This document shows, piece by piece, positions 43,601 through 63,400 of a stretch of DNA of 64,000 bases (position 1 is its first letter; the number at the start of each line of letters is the position of its first letter). Under the pieces are notes generated by a model. That model made no database searches and was not told the origin of the DNA. It saw nothing but the letters and a program-made list of their open reading frames with translations. The position numbers were made by a program, and so were the translations under genes. Source of the DNA: Minicystis rosea (GTDB lineage: Bacteria; Myxococcota_A; Polyangia; Polyangiales; Polyangiaceae); assembly GCA_001931535.1 (NCBI GenBank), contig CP016211.1, positions 3,252,501-3,316,500 of the forward strand, read 5' to 3'.

Positions 43601-43746
43601 AGAAGCTCCTCGCGCAGCCGCCCGAGGTCTGCGAGCTGGACATCCGCGGCACCCGATCGACGCCCGATCCGCACAGCGCCATGATGGCGGAGGAGAACGT
43701 CACCCTCGTCGCTCCCGAGCTGAATCGCTGCCTCGGCGACGCCTGA
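40693..43746 (+). CDS. FkbH-like glyceryl transferase / carrier protein / thioesterase fusion
   Basis: Protein of 1017 aa. Residues about 1-560 are a FkbH-type protein: an N-terminal SGNH-like half and a HAD half with the DxD phosphatase motif (ALDADNTLWTGVVGEDG, D207/D209), then CSKNAPEDVEEVF, FVFVDDSALE, LTFRTNQLNVTT and the GNAT-like C-terminus. FkbH enzymes move a glyceryl unit from 1,3-bisphosphoglycerate to a carrier protein. A carrier domain follows near 610-690, with phosphopantetheine Ser646 in LDLGADSFAAV. Residues about 715-1017 are a thioesterase with GWCLGG, so the nucleophile is Cys786 and not Ser, and a late His in DPHSAMM. I infer that it loads a C3 unit on its own carrier and hands or releases it for the neighbouring NRPS. 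It stops 10 bp from the convergent NRPS stop. Confidence 0.85.
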   Translation: MEQRAIVVAIAASFTADPIERPLRMLLDRSGIEHRVALAGYDQVQRELCDRAGLFAQNRDGVDVALVRLVDLSHARAHGQPPSIEAVRRGARDLADLVAGHTGRAGAPPLLLVIGPDPRALLGDAAYAQAAAATEATLAEDARAAGAQVVTSAELAALYPVDTPDDSAADALAHIPYSAEMFAALGATVARKVRARVAPPYKVLALDADNTLWTGVVGEDGPEGVILDEGRLALQRFARAQHEAGLLLCLCSKNAPEDVEEVFRRREMPLERRHFAASRVSWRPKSESLRALASELSLGLDAFVFVDDSALECAEVRASCPEVLTVHLPQTSAEAAALLQHVWAFDRWGVTDDDRQRAERYRQSAERDRVRREAPSMAEFLASMSLEIRIETPSPADLPRLAQLTFRTNQLNVTTGRRSEAELAALLQNGHEALVVEVRDRFGDYGLVGLILFEAREDALVVDTFLLSCRVLQRGVEHQMLSHLGATALARRLARVDVPLAFTAKNLPAQALLRSLGNRWLTPREGGFVVRFPSSEAAALTYVPEEGPPAVALPDEGRPKPIDAAAHSIDRIAALTAIAHDFSTAAAIAARATPTGTRRPRPSLRGAMTLPRSELERTITSLCEDALGISGIGVTDDLFLDLGADSFAAVRIAAELRRKLGCDAEVVTVQEARTVERLALWADPTVRERSARVVRSGRSPSIHALRAEGKKRPLFLGRPATRSGGGLSYVALARHIDPDRPIYVFQNRPLLDGARPYGSIEEMAGEYLAAMREVQPTGPYLLAGWCLGGKTVFEMANRLLERGERVERLILFDTAAPRGLYARIELLARRAVTRAELRVFARRPWLTRLVPWLRVARAPSLLRRFGVLAYFDHDNDDVALIDYAFPGLFDRDALRALTPDDRWQHVYATLCAAEPNADVGDGIDAVSVRRGYKYFAWDHCLDAAYSPRWVYPGDVTMLAVRGTSLAAGWEKLLAQPPEVCELDIRGTRSTPDPHSAMMAEENVTLVAPELNRCLGDA

Positions 43747-45216
43747 GCGCGGCAGCTCACGAGGCGCGCGCAGCGGCACGCTTCGCGGCCATGCTCGGAG
43801 CCTTGGCGCCGTGCTCCTGCGGCACGCGGGCGCACGGGCGCACGGCGTCGGCCGCCATCTGCTCGTGCGCCGCATCGAGCACATCGCGGACCTTCCGGCT
43901 GAGGACCGGCGCGTGCTCCGCATCCATGAACGTCATGTGATCACCGCCGATGAAGTGGATGTCGACGCCGCCCGCGGTGCGGTTGCCCCAACCGAGCTCG
44001 GGATCGTCGATGCGGAAGTAGTCCCTCGTGCGGGTGCGGAACACGTCGATGTGCGCCTCGACCCGCGGCGGCACGAAGCTCGGGCCCGGCCATAGACGCA
44101 CGTCCCAAGCGCCCCCTTCGACGCCGATCGGCGCGCTCGATCCTTCCGCGTGGACGCGCGCGATCACACTGCGAACCACGTCCCCGGCTCGCGCTCGCAC
44201 GTAGCGAAGAAGCTCGTCGGGGCCTTCGCCCCACGCGGCGCGCAGCGCGCGCTCGTGAACGAAGACGCGGTGCCAGAAGCGCACGCTGGTGTTCTCCTCG
44301 GGCCAAGCATCGAAGACACCGAAGAAGCCGACGCGCTGCCCTTCATCTTCGAGGCGCCGCACCATGTCGAACGCGACGAGCGCGCCCTCGCACATACCTG
44401 CGACGAGGTACGGCCCCTCGGGCTGCATGGCCTTCATCAGCGTCAGGTAACGCGTCGACCAGGATCGCCGCTCCTCCAGCGTGTACGGGCGCCCGAGCTT
44501 CGCCTCCTCCGGATAGCGAGCTTGGAGAGCGTACACGGGTTGATCGGGATCGAGCGCGGACGCCAGCGAGAGGAACCGGCTCGCGTCGACGTTGGGCGGA
44601 GCCACGAGGAACAGCGGCCGGCGCTTGCCATTCGGGCGCATCGGCACGATCGCCGGCCACTCCGCATCATCGAGATCCCCGCGGCGCACCAGCCGAGCCA
44701 GCGCCTCGATGGTGCGTGACGCGACGAGCGCCGCCGGCTCGATCCTCGTCCCAAACGTCCGATTGATCTCCTCGATCATGCGCACCGCCAGCAAGGAGTG
44801 ACCGCCGAGCTCGAAGAAGCCATCGGTCACACCGAAGCGATCGATACCGAGCAGCTCGCGCCAAATGGCGGCGATGCGAACCTCTTCCTCGTCGCGCGGC
44901 ATCACGACGCTCTTCGTCTCGACGTCAGCGCGCAGCGCCGCAAGCGCGCGCCGATCGACCTTGCCCGCCGGCGACGACGGGAGCGCATCCATCATCACGA
45001 AGACCGGCGGCACCATGATCGCGGGGAGCTCGGCCGCGAGCACCGCGCGCAATTCCTCCGCCGTAGGCAACGCGGCGCCATGCGGAACGACATGGGCCAC
45101 GAGACGCAGATCCATCGGCCCGGCCTCGTGCGCCGTCACCACCGCTTGCCGCACGCCCGGAGCGCGCGCGAGCGCGGCTTCAATCTCGCCGAGCTCGATG
45201 CGGTGACCGCGGATCT

Positions 45217-54182
<8,966 letters not shown>

Positions 54183-54186
<4 letters not shown>

Positions 54187-57100
54187 TCGCTTGCTCCCGC
54201 GTTGGGATCCAGAGCCGACAGCATGTCGATCGCGTCCTTCGACAGGCCCGCGTCCTCGAACGCGGGCAGCGCAGGCTCGTCACCTTCGAGCACGCCGGCG
54301 CTCGCCGCCGCGCCGAGCGCCGCGATCGTCGGATGCTGGAAGATGAGCCGCGGCGCGATGCGGATCCCCTCCGCTCCGGCGCGCGTCACCACCTGAATGC
54401 CGAGGATCGAGTCACCGCCCAGCGCGAAGAAGTTGTCGTGTCGCCCCACGCGCGGGACGCGCAGCAACGCCGCCCAAATCCGCGCCAACGTGCGCTCCAC
54501 CTCGGTCTCCGGCGCCGCGTACACGGCCCCGCTCTCCGCGCGATCCCCATCGTCCGGCGCCGGCAGCGCGCGCCGATCGATTTTCCCATTCGGCGTCAGC
54601 GGCAGCCGCCCCATCCGCACGAAGGCCGCCGGCACCATGTATTCGGGAAGCCGCTCGCGCACGAAGCTCCCGAGCTCCGCCGCCGTCGGCATCGCCTCGT
54701 GCGGCACCACGTAAGCGACGAGCCGTTTGCCACCACCATCCTCGCGGGCCACGACCACCGCTTCACGCACCGCCGGGCACGCGCCGATCGCCGCCTCGAC
54801 CTCGCCCAGCTCGATCCGGTGCCCGCGAATCTTCACCTGGAAGTCGAGCCTCCCGAGGATCTCGATCGATCCCTCGGCTCGCCATCGCGCGCGATCCCCC
54901 GTGCGATACAAGCGCGCGCCCTCGCGCGACGAGAAAGGATCGGGAACGAACCGCTCCTCCGTCAGCGCGGCTCGATGGAGATACCCGCACGCCACTCCAT
55001 CGCCGCCGATGTACAGCTCACCCGGCACGCCGATCGGCAGGAGCCCGCCTTCGTCATCGAGCACGTACACCTGCGTGTTCGCGATCGGCCTGCCCACCAG
55101 CACCGGCGTCCCCTTCGCGAGCCGCGCCACGCACGACCAAATCGTCGTCTCGGTGGGCCCGTACATGTTCCACACCGATCCCGCGCGATCGATGAGCTGA
55201 TCGGCCAAGTCGCGCGGCACCGCCTCGCCGCCGACGAGCACGTCGATCTTCCCATCGCCTCTCCACCCCGCCTCGACGAGCAACCGGAACGTCGTCGGCG
55301 TCGCTTGGATAACGGTGATGTCGCCCGCCTCGATCCGCGCTGCGAGCGCCGCGCCGTCGGCGGCCGTCTCACGCCGCGCAATCTCGACGTAAGCACCCGT
55401 GACGAGCGGCAACCACAGCTCGAGCCCGGCGATGTCGAACGACAAGCTCGTGACGGCAAGCAACCGATCGCTCACAACGAGCCCCGGCTCCCTCGCCATC
55501 GACGCCAAGAAATTCACCACCGCGCGATGCGGAACGGCCACCCCCTTCGGCGTGCCGGTCGACCCCGAAGTGTAGATCACGTACGCGAGCGACTCCGGCG
55601 ATACCCCCGCATCGAACGGCGCCTCGCTCTCCTCCTCGATGCGCGCCGCATCCGCATCGAGCCGCACGACGCCACCGGCCGGCGCCGGCAAAGCCTCCGC
55701 AAACGCCTCCTCGGTGACCATCGCCGCGAGCCCCGCATCCGTCGCCACGAGCCGCAGCCGATCGCGCGGATAGCTCGGATCCATCGGTACGTACGTGGCC
55801 CCCGCGAGCAAGATGCCCAAGAGCCCGATCACCATCGCCGGCGATCGCTCCACCGCGATGCCCACGAGCGCGCCCGGTGCCACGCCGCGCCCGCGCAGAT
55901 GCCGCGCGAGCTTACGCGCGCGCCGCACGAGCTCGCCGTACGTGATTCCATCACGCCCCTCGATCGAGACCGCGACGACATCGGGCGTGCGCTCCGCCTG
56001 TGCCGTCACCAGCTCGTGCACGCACGCCGCGCGTGCATACGCCGCCCGCGTATCGTTCCAGCCCTCGACGAGCAACCGTCGCTCCTCCGGAGGCAAGATG
56101 TCGATGTCGCACAGGCGCGCATCCGGCGCGGCGATCACGCCCGCGAGCAGCGTCGTGAGGTGCAGCGCCACGCGCGCCACGGTCGCCTCGACGAACAGAT
56201 CGGTCGCATACTCGATCCCGCCCGCCAGCGCGCCGCTCTCCGTTTCGCCCATGGCCAGCGCGAGATCGACCTTGGCCGCCGTCGTCTCCGCCATGCCGGC
56301 CCGCACGCTGAGCCCGCCGCCGCGCGCCTCGACCGACGGCGCCGCGTGGAACGTGAACAGCACCTGAAACAGCGGCGATCGGCTCAAATCCCGCTCGGGA
56401 TCGAGCTCCTGCACCAGCCGCTCGAACGGCGCATCCTGATGCGCATACGCGCCGAGACAACGCTCGCGCACGTCACGCAGCAGCTCCCGAAATGATCCGC
56501 GCGCCTTCGGACGCGCCCGAATCAAGAGCGTGCTCAAAAAGAAGCCGACGAGCCCCTCGGTCTCCGCGCGGCTCCGGTTCGCGACGGGCGTGCCGATGAC
56601 CACATCCTCTTGCCCCGTGTAACGCTGGAGCAGCGCCGCGAACGCTGCGAGCAGCGTCATGAAGAGCGTCGCCCCCTCGCGCCGCGAAAGCTCGCTCACC
56701 GCCCGCGAGAGCGGCACCGGCAGCGTGAACGCGAAACGCGCCCCGCGATGCGAAGCGATCGCCGGCCTCGGCTTGTCGGTTGGCAGCTCGATGACCCGCG
56801 CCGCATCCCCGAGCTCCGCCCGCCAATACGCGAGCTGTCGCGCCTCGACCTCGCCCGAAAAACACCGGCGCTGCCAAGCCGCATAGTCGGCGTACTGAAC
56901 CGAAAGCTCCGCGAGCGGCGACGGCCGTCCCTCGCGAAACGCCGCGTGGAGCGCCTCGATCTCGCGTGTGATCACCCCCTGCGACCACGCATCGACCGCG
57001 ATGTGATGGACCGTGAGCGCGAGCACGTGATCCTCGTCGCCGAGCACGAAGAGCCGCGCCCTCAGCACCGGCCCCCGCGCGAGATCGAAGGGCCGGCTCC

Positions 57101-60100
57101 CCTCCTCGGCCAGCGCCGCACGCAGCGCCTCCGCGCGCCCTTCGATCGGGAGCCCGCGCAGATCGTTTGTGCTCAAACGAATGTCGGTGTCCTCATGATG
57201 AATTACCTGCACCGGCCGCCCGTCCTCGTCGGCGAACGTCGTACGCAGCACCTCATGTCGCCGGCAGAGCTCGCGCACGCTCCGCTCGAGCGCATCCACG
57301 TCGACCGATCCCGTGAAACGCAGCGTGAACGGGACGACATACGACAAATCGTCGGGCTCGATCCGATGCAGCACCCAAAGCCGCTCCTGCCCGAACGACG
57401 CCGGCATCGGCCCGCCTCGCGGCACCCGCACGATCGGCGGCGCCGCGTCGCTCTCCGCGCCCAGCTCGACAGCCACACGCGCCGCGAGCTCCGCAGGCGC
57501 CGGCGCCTCGAAGATGGCCCGCAACGGCAGCTCGACCCCCAGCACCGCCCGCAACCGCGCCACGACCCGCGTGGCCGAGAGCGAGTGTCCCCCGAGCTCG
57601 AAGAACCCATCATGCGCGCCCACGCGCGGCACGCGCAGCACCTCCGCAAAGACGCTCGCAATCGCCTCCTCCACCGGCCCCCGCGCCGCAACGTACGCCC
57701 GCTCCTCCAACCCCAAAGACTCCGGCGCCGGTAACGCCCGACGATCGATCTTCCCATTCGACGTCAGCGGCAGCGACGGCAGCGCCAGATACGCCGAAGG
57801 CACCATGTACTCCGGCAATCGCTCCTTCAAGAAGGCTCGCAGCTCGCCCGCCGAGACCGGCGCCCCCGAGAACACCACATACGCGGAAAGCCGCTTGTCC
57901 CCCGCCCCATCATCGAGCGAAAGCACCACCACTTCCCGCACCGATTTGTGCTCCGAAAGCGCTGACTCAATCTCTCCAAGCTCGATCCGAAACCCTCGAA
58001 TCTTCACCTGATGATCGATTCGACCGAGGTACTCGATATCCCCGTTCCCGAGCCTCCGCCCCAAATCACCCGTCTTGTACAGCCGGCCCTCACCACGATA
58101 CGGGTCCTCCAAGAACCGCGCCGCCGTCAGCTCCGGCCGTCGTAAGTAACCCCGTGCCACACCGGCGCCACCCACATGAAGCTCGCCCACCACCCCCACG
58201 GGCACCGGACGACCACGCTCGTCCAACACGTGCACCGACAAGTCCGGAATCGGCACCCCAATCACGCTCGACCACGACCGCTCCAGATCCGCTCGGCACA
58301 ACGGCCGATACGTCACGTGCACCGTCGTCTCCGTGATCCCGTACATGTTCACGAGCTGCGGAGACACGTCCCCATGAAGCTCCCACCAAGGTCGAAGCGC
58401 GCCGACGTCCAACGCTTCTCCTCCGAAGATCACGTATCGAAGCGCCAAAGAATCTCGCGCCGCCTCATCCGCGTTCGCATCCGCATGCATCAATTGCCGG
58501 AACGCCGACGGTGTCTGATTGAGCACCGTCACCCGCTCCGACACCAACAGCGCATGAAACGACTCCGCGAACCGGCTCACCCAATACGGCACGATCACCA
58601 AACGGCCGCCGTAGAGAAGCGCGCCCCAGATCTCCCACACCGAAAAGTCGAACGCGTACGAGTGGAACATCGTCCACACGTCCGAGGCCCCAAACCCATA
58701 CCACCCCTCCGTCGCCGCGAAGAGACGCACCACGTTCCCGTGCGTCACCAGCGCCCCCTTCGGCTTCCCCGTCGAACCCGACGTGTAGATCACATACGCA
58801 AGGTCCTCCGGCGACGACGCCGCCGCCAACGCATCCACCGACTCGCGCCCGATCTCCTCGGCATCCACATCGAGGCAAAGCACCGCCGTCGTCGTCGTGA
58901 TGAGTGACGCATGCCGCGCCTCCGTCACCACCAGCGCGACCTCGGCATCCTCCAACATGAACGCGAGCCGCTCGCGCGGGACCTCCGGATCGAGCGGCAG
59001 ATACGCACCGCCCGCCTTCAGGATGCCGAGCATCCCCACCACCATCGCGAGCGTTCGATCCATGCACAGGCCGACCAGCACCTCGCGCCCGACACCGCGA
59101 CGGCGAAGCGCACGCGCCACCTGATTCGATTGTTCGTCGAGCGCGCGATACGTGAGGCTCTGCCCCTCGCACGTCACCGCCACTGCCTCGGGACAGCGCG
59201 CCGCCATCGATGCAAACCACGCATGCAAGCTCGCATGCGTGGTAAACGACTGACTTCCTCCGGCCGCCGCAATCAAACGTGCTTCCTCTTCGTCCGAGAG
59301 GATCGGCAGCTCGCTGACAGCGCGATCGACGCCCGCCCCGAGGCCCATCAACAACGTGCGGTATCCGGCCAGCATCCGATCGATGGTCTCGACATCGAAG
59401 AGATCGGTCGCGAGCTCCATCCCGCCGCTGAGGCCGCCTTCACGATCCGCCAGCGTAAGCGTGAGATCGAACTTCGCCGTCCCGCTCTCGATCTCGAGGC
59501 CACCGCCGGCGCTCTCGGTTCCATCCCCGAGCGCCGTCTGGAGCACGAACATCACCTGGAAGATCGGCGATCGGCTGGGATCGCGATCGGGCTCGATGGC
59601 CTGCACCAGTCGCTCGAACGGCAAGTCCTGGTGCGCATGGGCGCCAATCGCATCCTCGCGCACGCGGTGGAGCAGCTCGCGGAACGACATGCCCTCGGCG
59701 ATCTCGGCGCGCATCACCAACGTGTTCACGAAGCAGCCGACGAGGCCCTCGATCTCCGTGCGCGTGCGGCCCGCGATCGGCGTGCCCACCACGATGTCCC
59801 TCTGCCCCGACCAGCGGTGGAGCAGCACATCGAAGGCCGCCAGAAGCACCATGAAGAGCGTCATCCCCTCACGTCGTGCGAGGTCACGCAGCGCTGCCGT
59901 AGCCGCGGCATCGAGCGAGAAGCGCCGCAGCGCACCGCGCCGCGACGGCACCGGCGGTCGCGGGCGATCGGTGGGCAGCTCGATCATGCGCGCCGCCCCC
60001 GCGAGCCGCTCCGTCCAATACGCGAGCTCGGCATCGAGGACCGCGCCCGAGAGGTAGCTCCGCTGCCAAGCCGCATGATCGCGAACCTGGATCGGCAGCT

Positions 60101-60482
60101 CCGCCAGCGGCGACGCCTCACCACGCGCATGGGCCGCATACAGACGAGAAACCTCGCGCGCGATCACCCCGATGCTCCAACCATCGCAGGCGATGTGGTG
60201 CATGACCACGAGCAGCACGTGCTCCTCGGGTCCCAGCGAGAACAACGTCGCCCGCATCACAGGCCCCGCCGCGAGATCGAAGGGCCGTCTCGTCTCCTCG
60301 CCGATTGCGTCACGAAGCGCCCGCTCGCCCTCGATCGCGCGCCGCACGATGGGCACCTCGGCCGCCTCGTGAATCACGGCCACCGGCCCTCCATCCGCTT
60401 CCCCGAACGTGGTGCGCAGGATCTCGTGACGCCGCACGACCTCACGCAATGCCCGCCCGAGCGCCTCTGCATCGAGCCGCCC
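54183..60482 (-). CDS. NRPS protein A, 3' part: C-A(Thr)-PCP, C-A(Gly)-PCP (after frameshift)
   Basis: This frame continues the NRPS entering from the right edge after a one-base frameshift near 60477-60482. It starts inside a C domain (RLDAEALGRALREVVRRHEI, then HHIACDGWS). The A domain after it has YAFDFSVWEIW and code DFWNIGMVHK, exactly the threonine code, then a carrier (FFELGGHSLSATRV). The next C domain has HHIAVDAWS; its A domain has FDIAGLELW and code DILQLGMIWK, one change from the Gly code. The last carrier is of GGDS type (FFALGGDSILG), followed by about 50 residues that may dock with protein B. The stop overlaps the protein B start. There is no epimerase domain, although GGDS carriers often precede one. 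Confidence 0.93.
57521..57653 (-). repeat. Carrier-domain repeat, copy 1 (near-identical to 63865-63997)
   Basis: This 133 bp coding segment (VPRVGAHDGFFELGGHSL to VELPLRAIFEAP) is almost identical, base for base and the same length, to 63865-63997, with about seven substitutions. The surrounding A and C domains are much more diverged, so the carrier has been duplicated recently or homogenised by gene conversion. Confidence 0.8.
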
Positions 60483-63400
60483 GAGAAGCGCATCGGGAAC
60501 GGCACAGCATACGACGGGGCCGCAGGGTCGAGCTGATGTAGGAACCAGAGCCGCTCTTCCGCGAACGACACCGGCATGGCCGGCTCGCGCGTGACGGCGA
60601 CGAGCGGCGGCGCATCGAGACCACGCCCCGCCGCGAGCGCATGCCGTGTCCGCTCCGCGAGCGCGGCCACGGTGGACGCCTCGAACACCGCGCGAATCGG
60701 CAAGTCGACACCGAGCACCGCGCGCACCCGTGCCACGAGCTGCGTGGCCAAGAGCGAGTGCCCGCCCAGCGCGAAGAACCCATCCTGCGCGCCCACGCGC
60801 TCCGGCGCGACGCGCAGCACCTCGGCAAACAGACCGGCCAGCGTCTCCTCGATGGGACCGCGCGGGGCAATCGTTTGAGCTCCAACGATCTCGCCGGCCC
60901 CCAGCGCCCCGAGCGCCCGCCGATCGACCTTCCCATTGGGCGTGAGCGGCAGCGCGTCGACGATCACGAACGCCGGCGGCACCATGTACCCAGGCAACCG
61001 CGCCTCGAGGAACGCGCGCAGCTCGGCCGGCGCCGGCCGCCTCTCCCCCGCAGCCACGTAGCCGACGAGCCGCGGCTCGCCGGGAACATCCTCGCGCAGC
61101 ATCACCACCGCCTCGGCAACATCCGAGTGATGCGCGAGCTGCGCCTCGATCTCGCCGAGCTCGATGCGGAACCCTCGAAGCTTCACCTGGAAGTCGCGCC
61201 GCCCCGAGAACGCGATGGTTCCATCGGGCAGCCAACGCGCGCGATCCCCGGTCCGATACAACCGCGCGCCCGGCCTGCCGTCGAACGGATCGGGAACGAA
61301 GCGATCGCTCGTCCCCTCGTGCGCTCGCACGTACCCGCGCGCCACGCCGTCGCCGCCCGCATGAAGCTCACCCGGCACACCGATGGGCACGGGTCTCCCG
61401 CGCGGATCGAGGATGTACACGGTGGTGTTGGCGATGGGCCTCCCGATGGGGATGCTCCCCTCGAGATCCCCCTCCGTGACGACATGACACGTGGTGAACG
61501 TGGTGTTCTCCGTGGGCCCATATCCATTGATGATCTGCACGCCGGGCAGCGCGGCCATCGCCCTTCGCACATGCGGCACGCTCAGCGCTTCACCGCCCGC
61601 GAGCACGCGTCGCAGCGGGCGGAGCGCCTCCGGATGCGCGTCGATCATCGCGTTGAACAAGCCCGCCGTGAGCCACGACGTCGTCACGCCGCCGGTGCGG
61701 ATCAGCTCGCCGATCTGCGCGAGCGACGGCACCTCCGGCGGCGCCATCACGAGTCGCCCGCCGGAGAGGAGCGGCCCCCAGATCTCCAGCGTGGAAGCAT
61801 CGAACGCGATGGGCGCGAGCTGAAGGAAGACCTCGCTCGCATCGAAGGGCAAATAGCTCTGCGCCTTCACCAAACGCACGACCCCGCGATGAACGACGGC
61901 GACCCCTTTGGGCGTGCCCGTCGATCCCGACGTGTACATCACATACGCGAGGCCCTCCGCATGTCCCGAAGGCTCCGGCGGAGACTCGCTCGCAGCCGCG
62001 ATCCACGCCGACGCGGCCGCGAGATCCAACACCCGGACCTCTCCGATCGCGCGCCCATCGAGGCTCGCGCCGGCCGCCACCACGATGCCAATCGCCGCAT
62101 CCTCCACGATCCACGCGAGCCGCGCATCCGGCATCTCGGGATCGAGCGGCACGTAGAAGCCCCCCGCCTCGAGCACCGCCACCAGCGCCACGACGAGATC
62201 GATCGACCTTCGCGCATACACGCCGACCGCCGTCTCGGCCCCGACGCCCATCTCCCGCAGCCGATGCGCGAGCCGATGCGCCCTCACCAGAAGCTCTCCA
62301 TAGGAGATCGACTCGTCTCCACGAACCAACGCCGTCGCATCCGGCGTCCGCGCCGCCTGCGCCTGAAAGAGCGCATGAATCGTCGCCTCCCGCGGATACT
62401 CGCTACGCGTCGCGTTCCACGTCGTGACCACGCGCCGAAGCTCTTCCTCGGGCAAGATCGTCAGCTCTCCAATGGGCCGAGTCGGCTCCGCGACAGCCGC
62501 GGCGAGCAGCACTTCGAAGTGCCTCGCCATGCGCGCGATGGTCGGCGCCTCGAAGAGATCGGTCGCGAATTCGATGCCTCCAGCGAGGCCGGAAGCCGTC
62601 TCCACGAGCGTGAACGTGAGATCGAATTTCGCCGTCCCGCTCTCGGCCGCGAACCCGCGCCGCCCAATCTCCGAAGGCTTCGCGCCCGCGACCGGCGCAT
62701 TCTGCAGCACGAAGACGATCTGGAAGATCGGCGATCGGCTGGGATCACGCTCGGGCTCGAGGGCCTGCACCAAGCGCTCGAAAGGCAGGTCTTGGTGCGC
62801 ATAAGCACCGAGACAAGCCTCCCGCGCACGCGCGATCAGATCGGCGAAAGGCAGCTCGGCCGACAGCTCCACGCGCAGCGCCAGCGTGTTGACGAAGCAC
62901 CCGATCAAGCCCTCGACCTCGCTCCGCGTTCGGCCCGCGATGGGCGTGCCCACCACGAGATCGGTCTGCTCCGTGTAGCGATGCAGGAGCACCTCGAAGC
63001 CGGCGAGCAGCGTCATGAACAACGTCGCGCCGCGATCCCGCGCGATCCGCCGGAGCCCTTCGGTCACCGCCTCCGGGACCGCGATGGGCACCCGCGCACC
63101 TCGATGCGAAGACACGGGCGGCCGAGGCTTGTCGGTGAAGAGCTCGATCGTGCGCGGCGCGCCTGCGAGCCGATCCTTCCAATACGCGAGCTGCCGCGCC
63201 TCGCGCTCGCCGGAGAGGGTGCGGCGCTGCCAAGCCGCATAGTCCGCATACTGAATCGACAGATCCGCGAGCGGCGACGGCCGCCCCGCAACGAAAGCAT
63301 CGTAGAGCGCCCCCATCTCGCGCGTCAGGACACCAATGCTCCACGCATCGGAGACGATGTGGTGCAAAGCCACCACCAGCACGTGATCGTGCTCCGAGAG

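Noticed and set aside
44390..44392. Beta-lactone product on the C-terminal residue
   Set aside because: The last A domain is predicted Gly, which has no beta-hydroxyl; only the Cys-type thioesterase hints at this chemistry.
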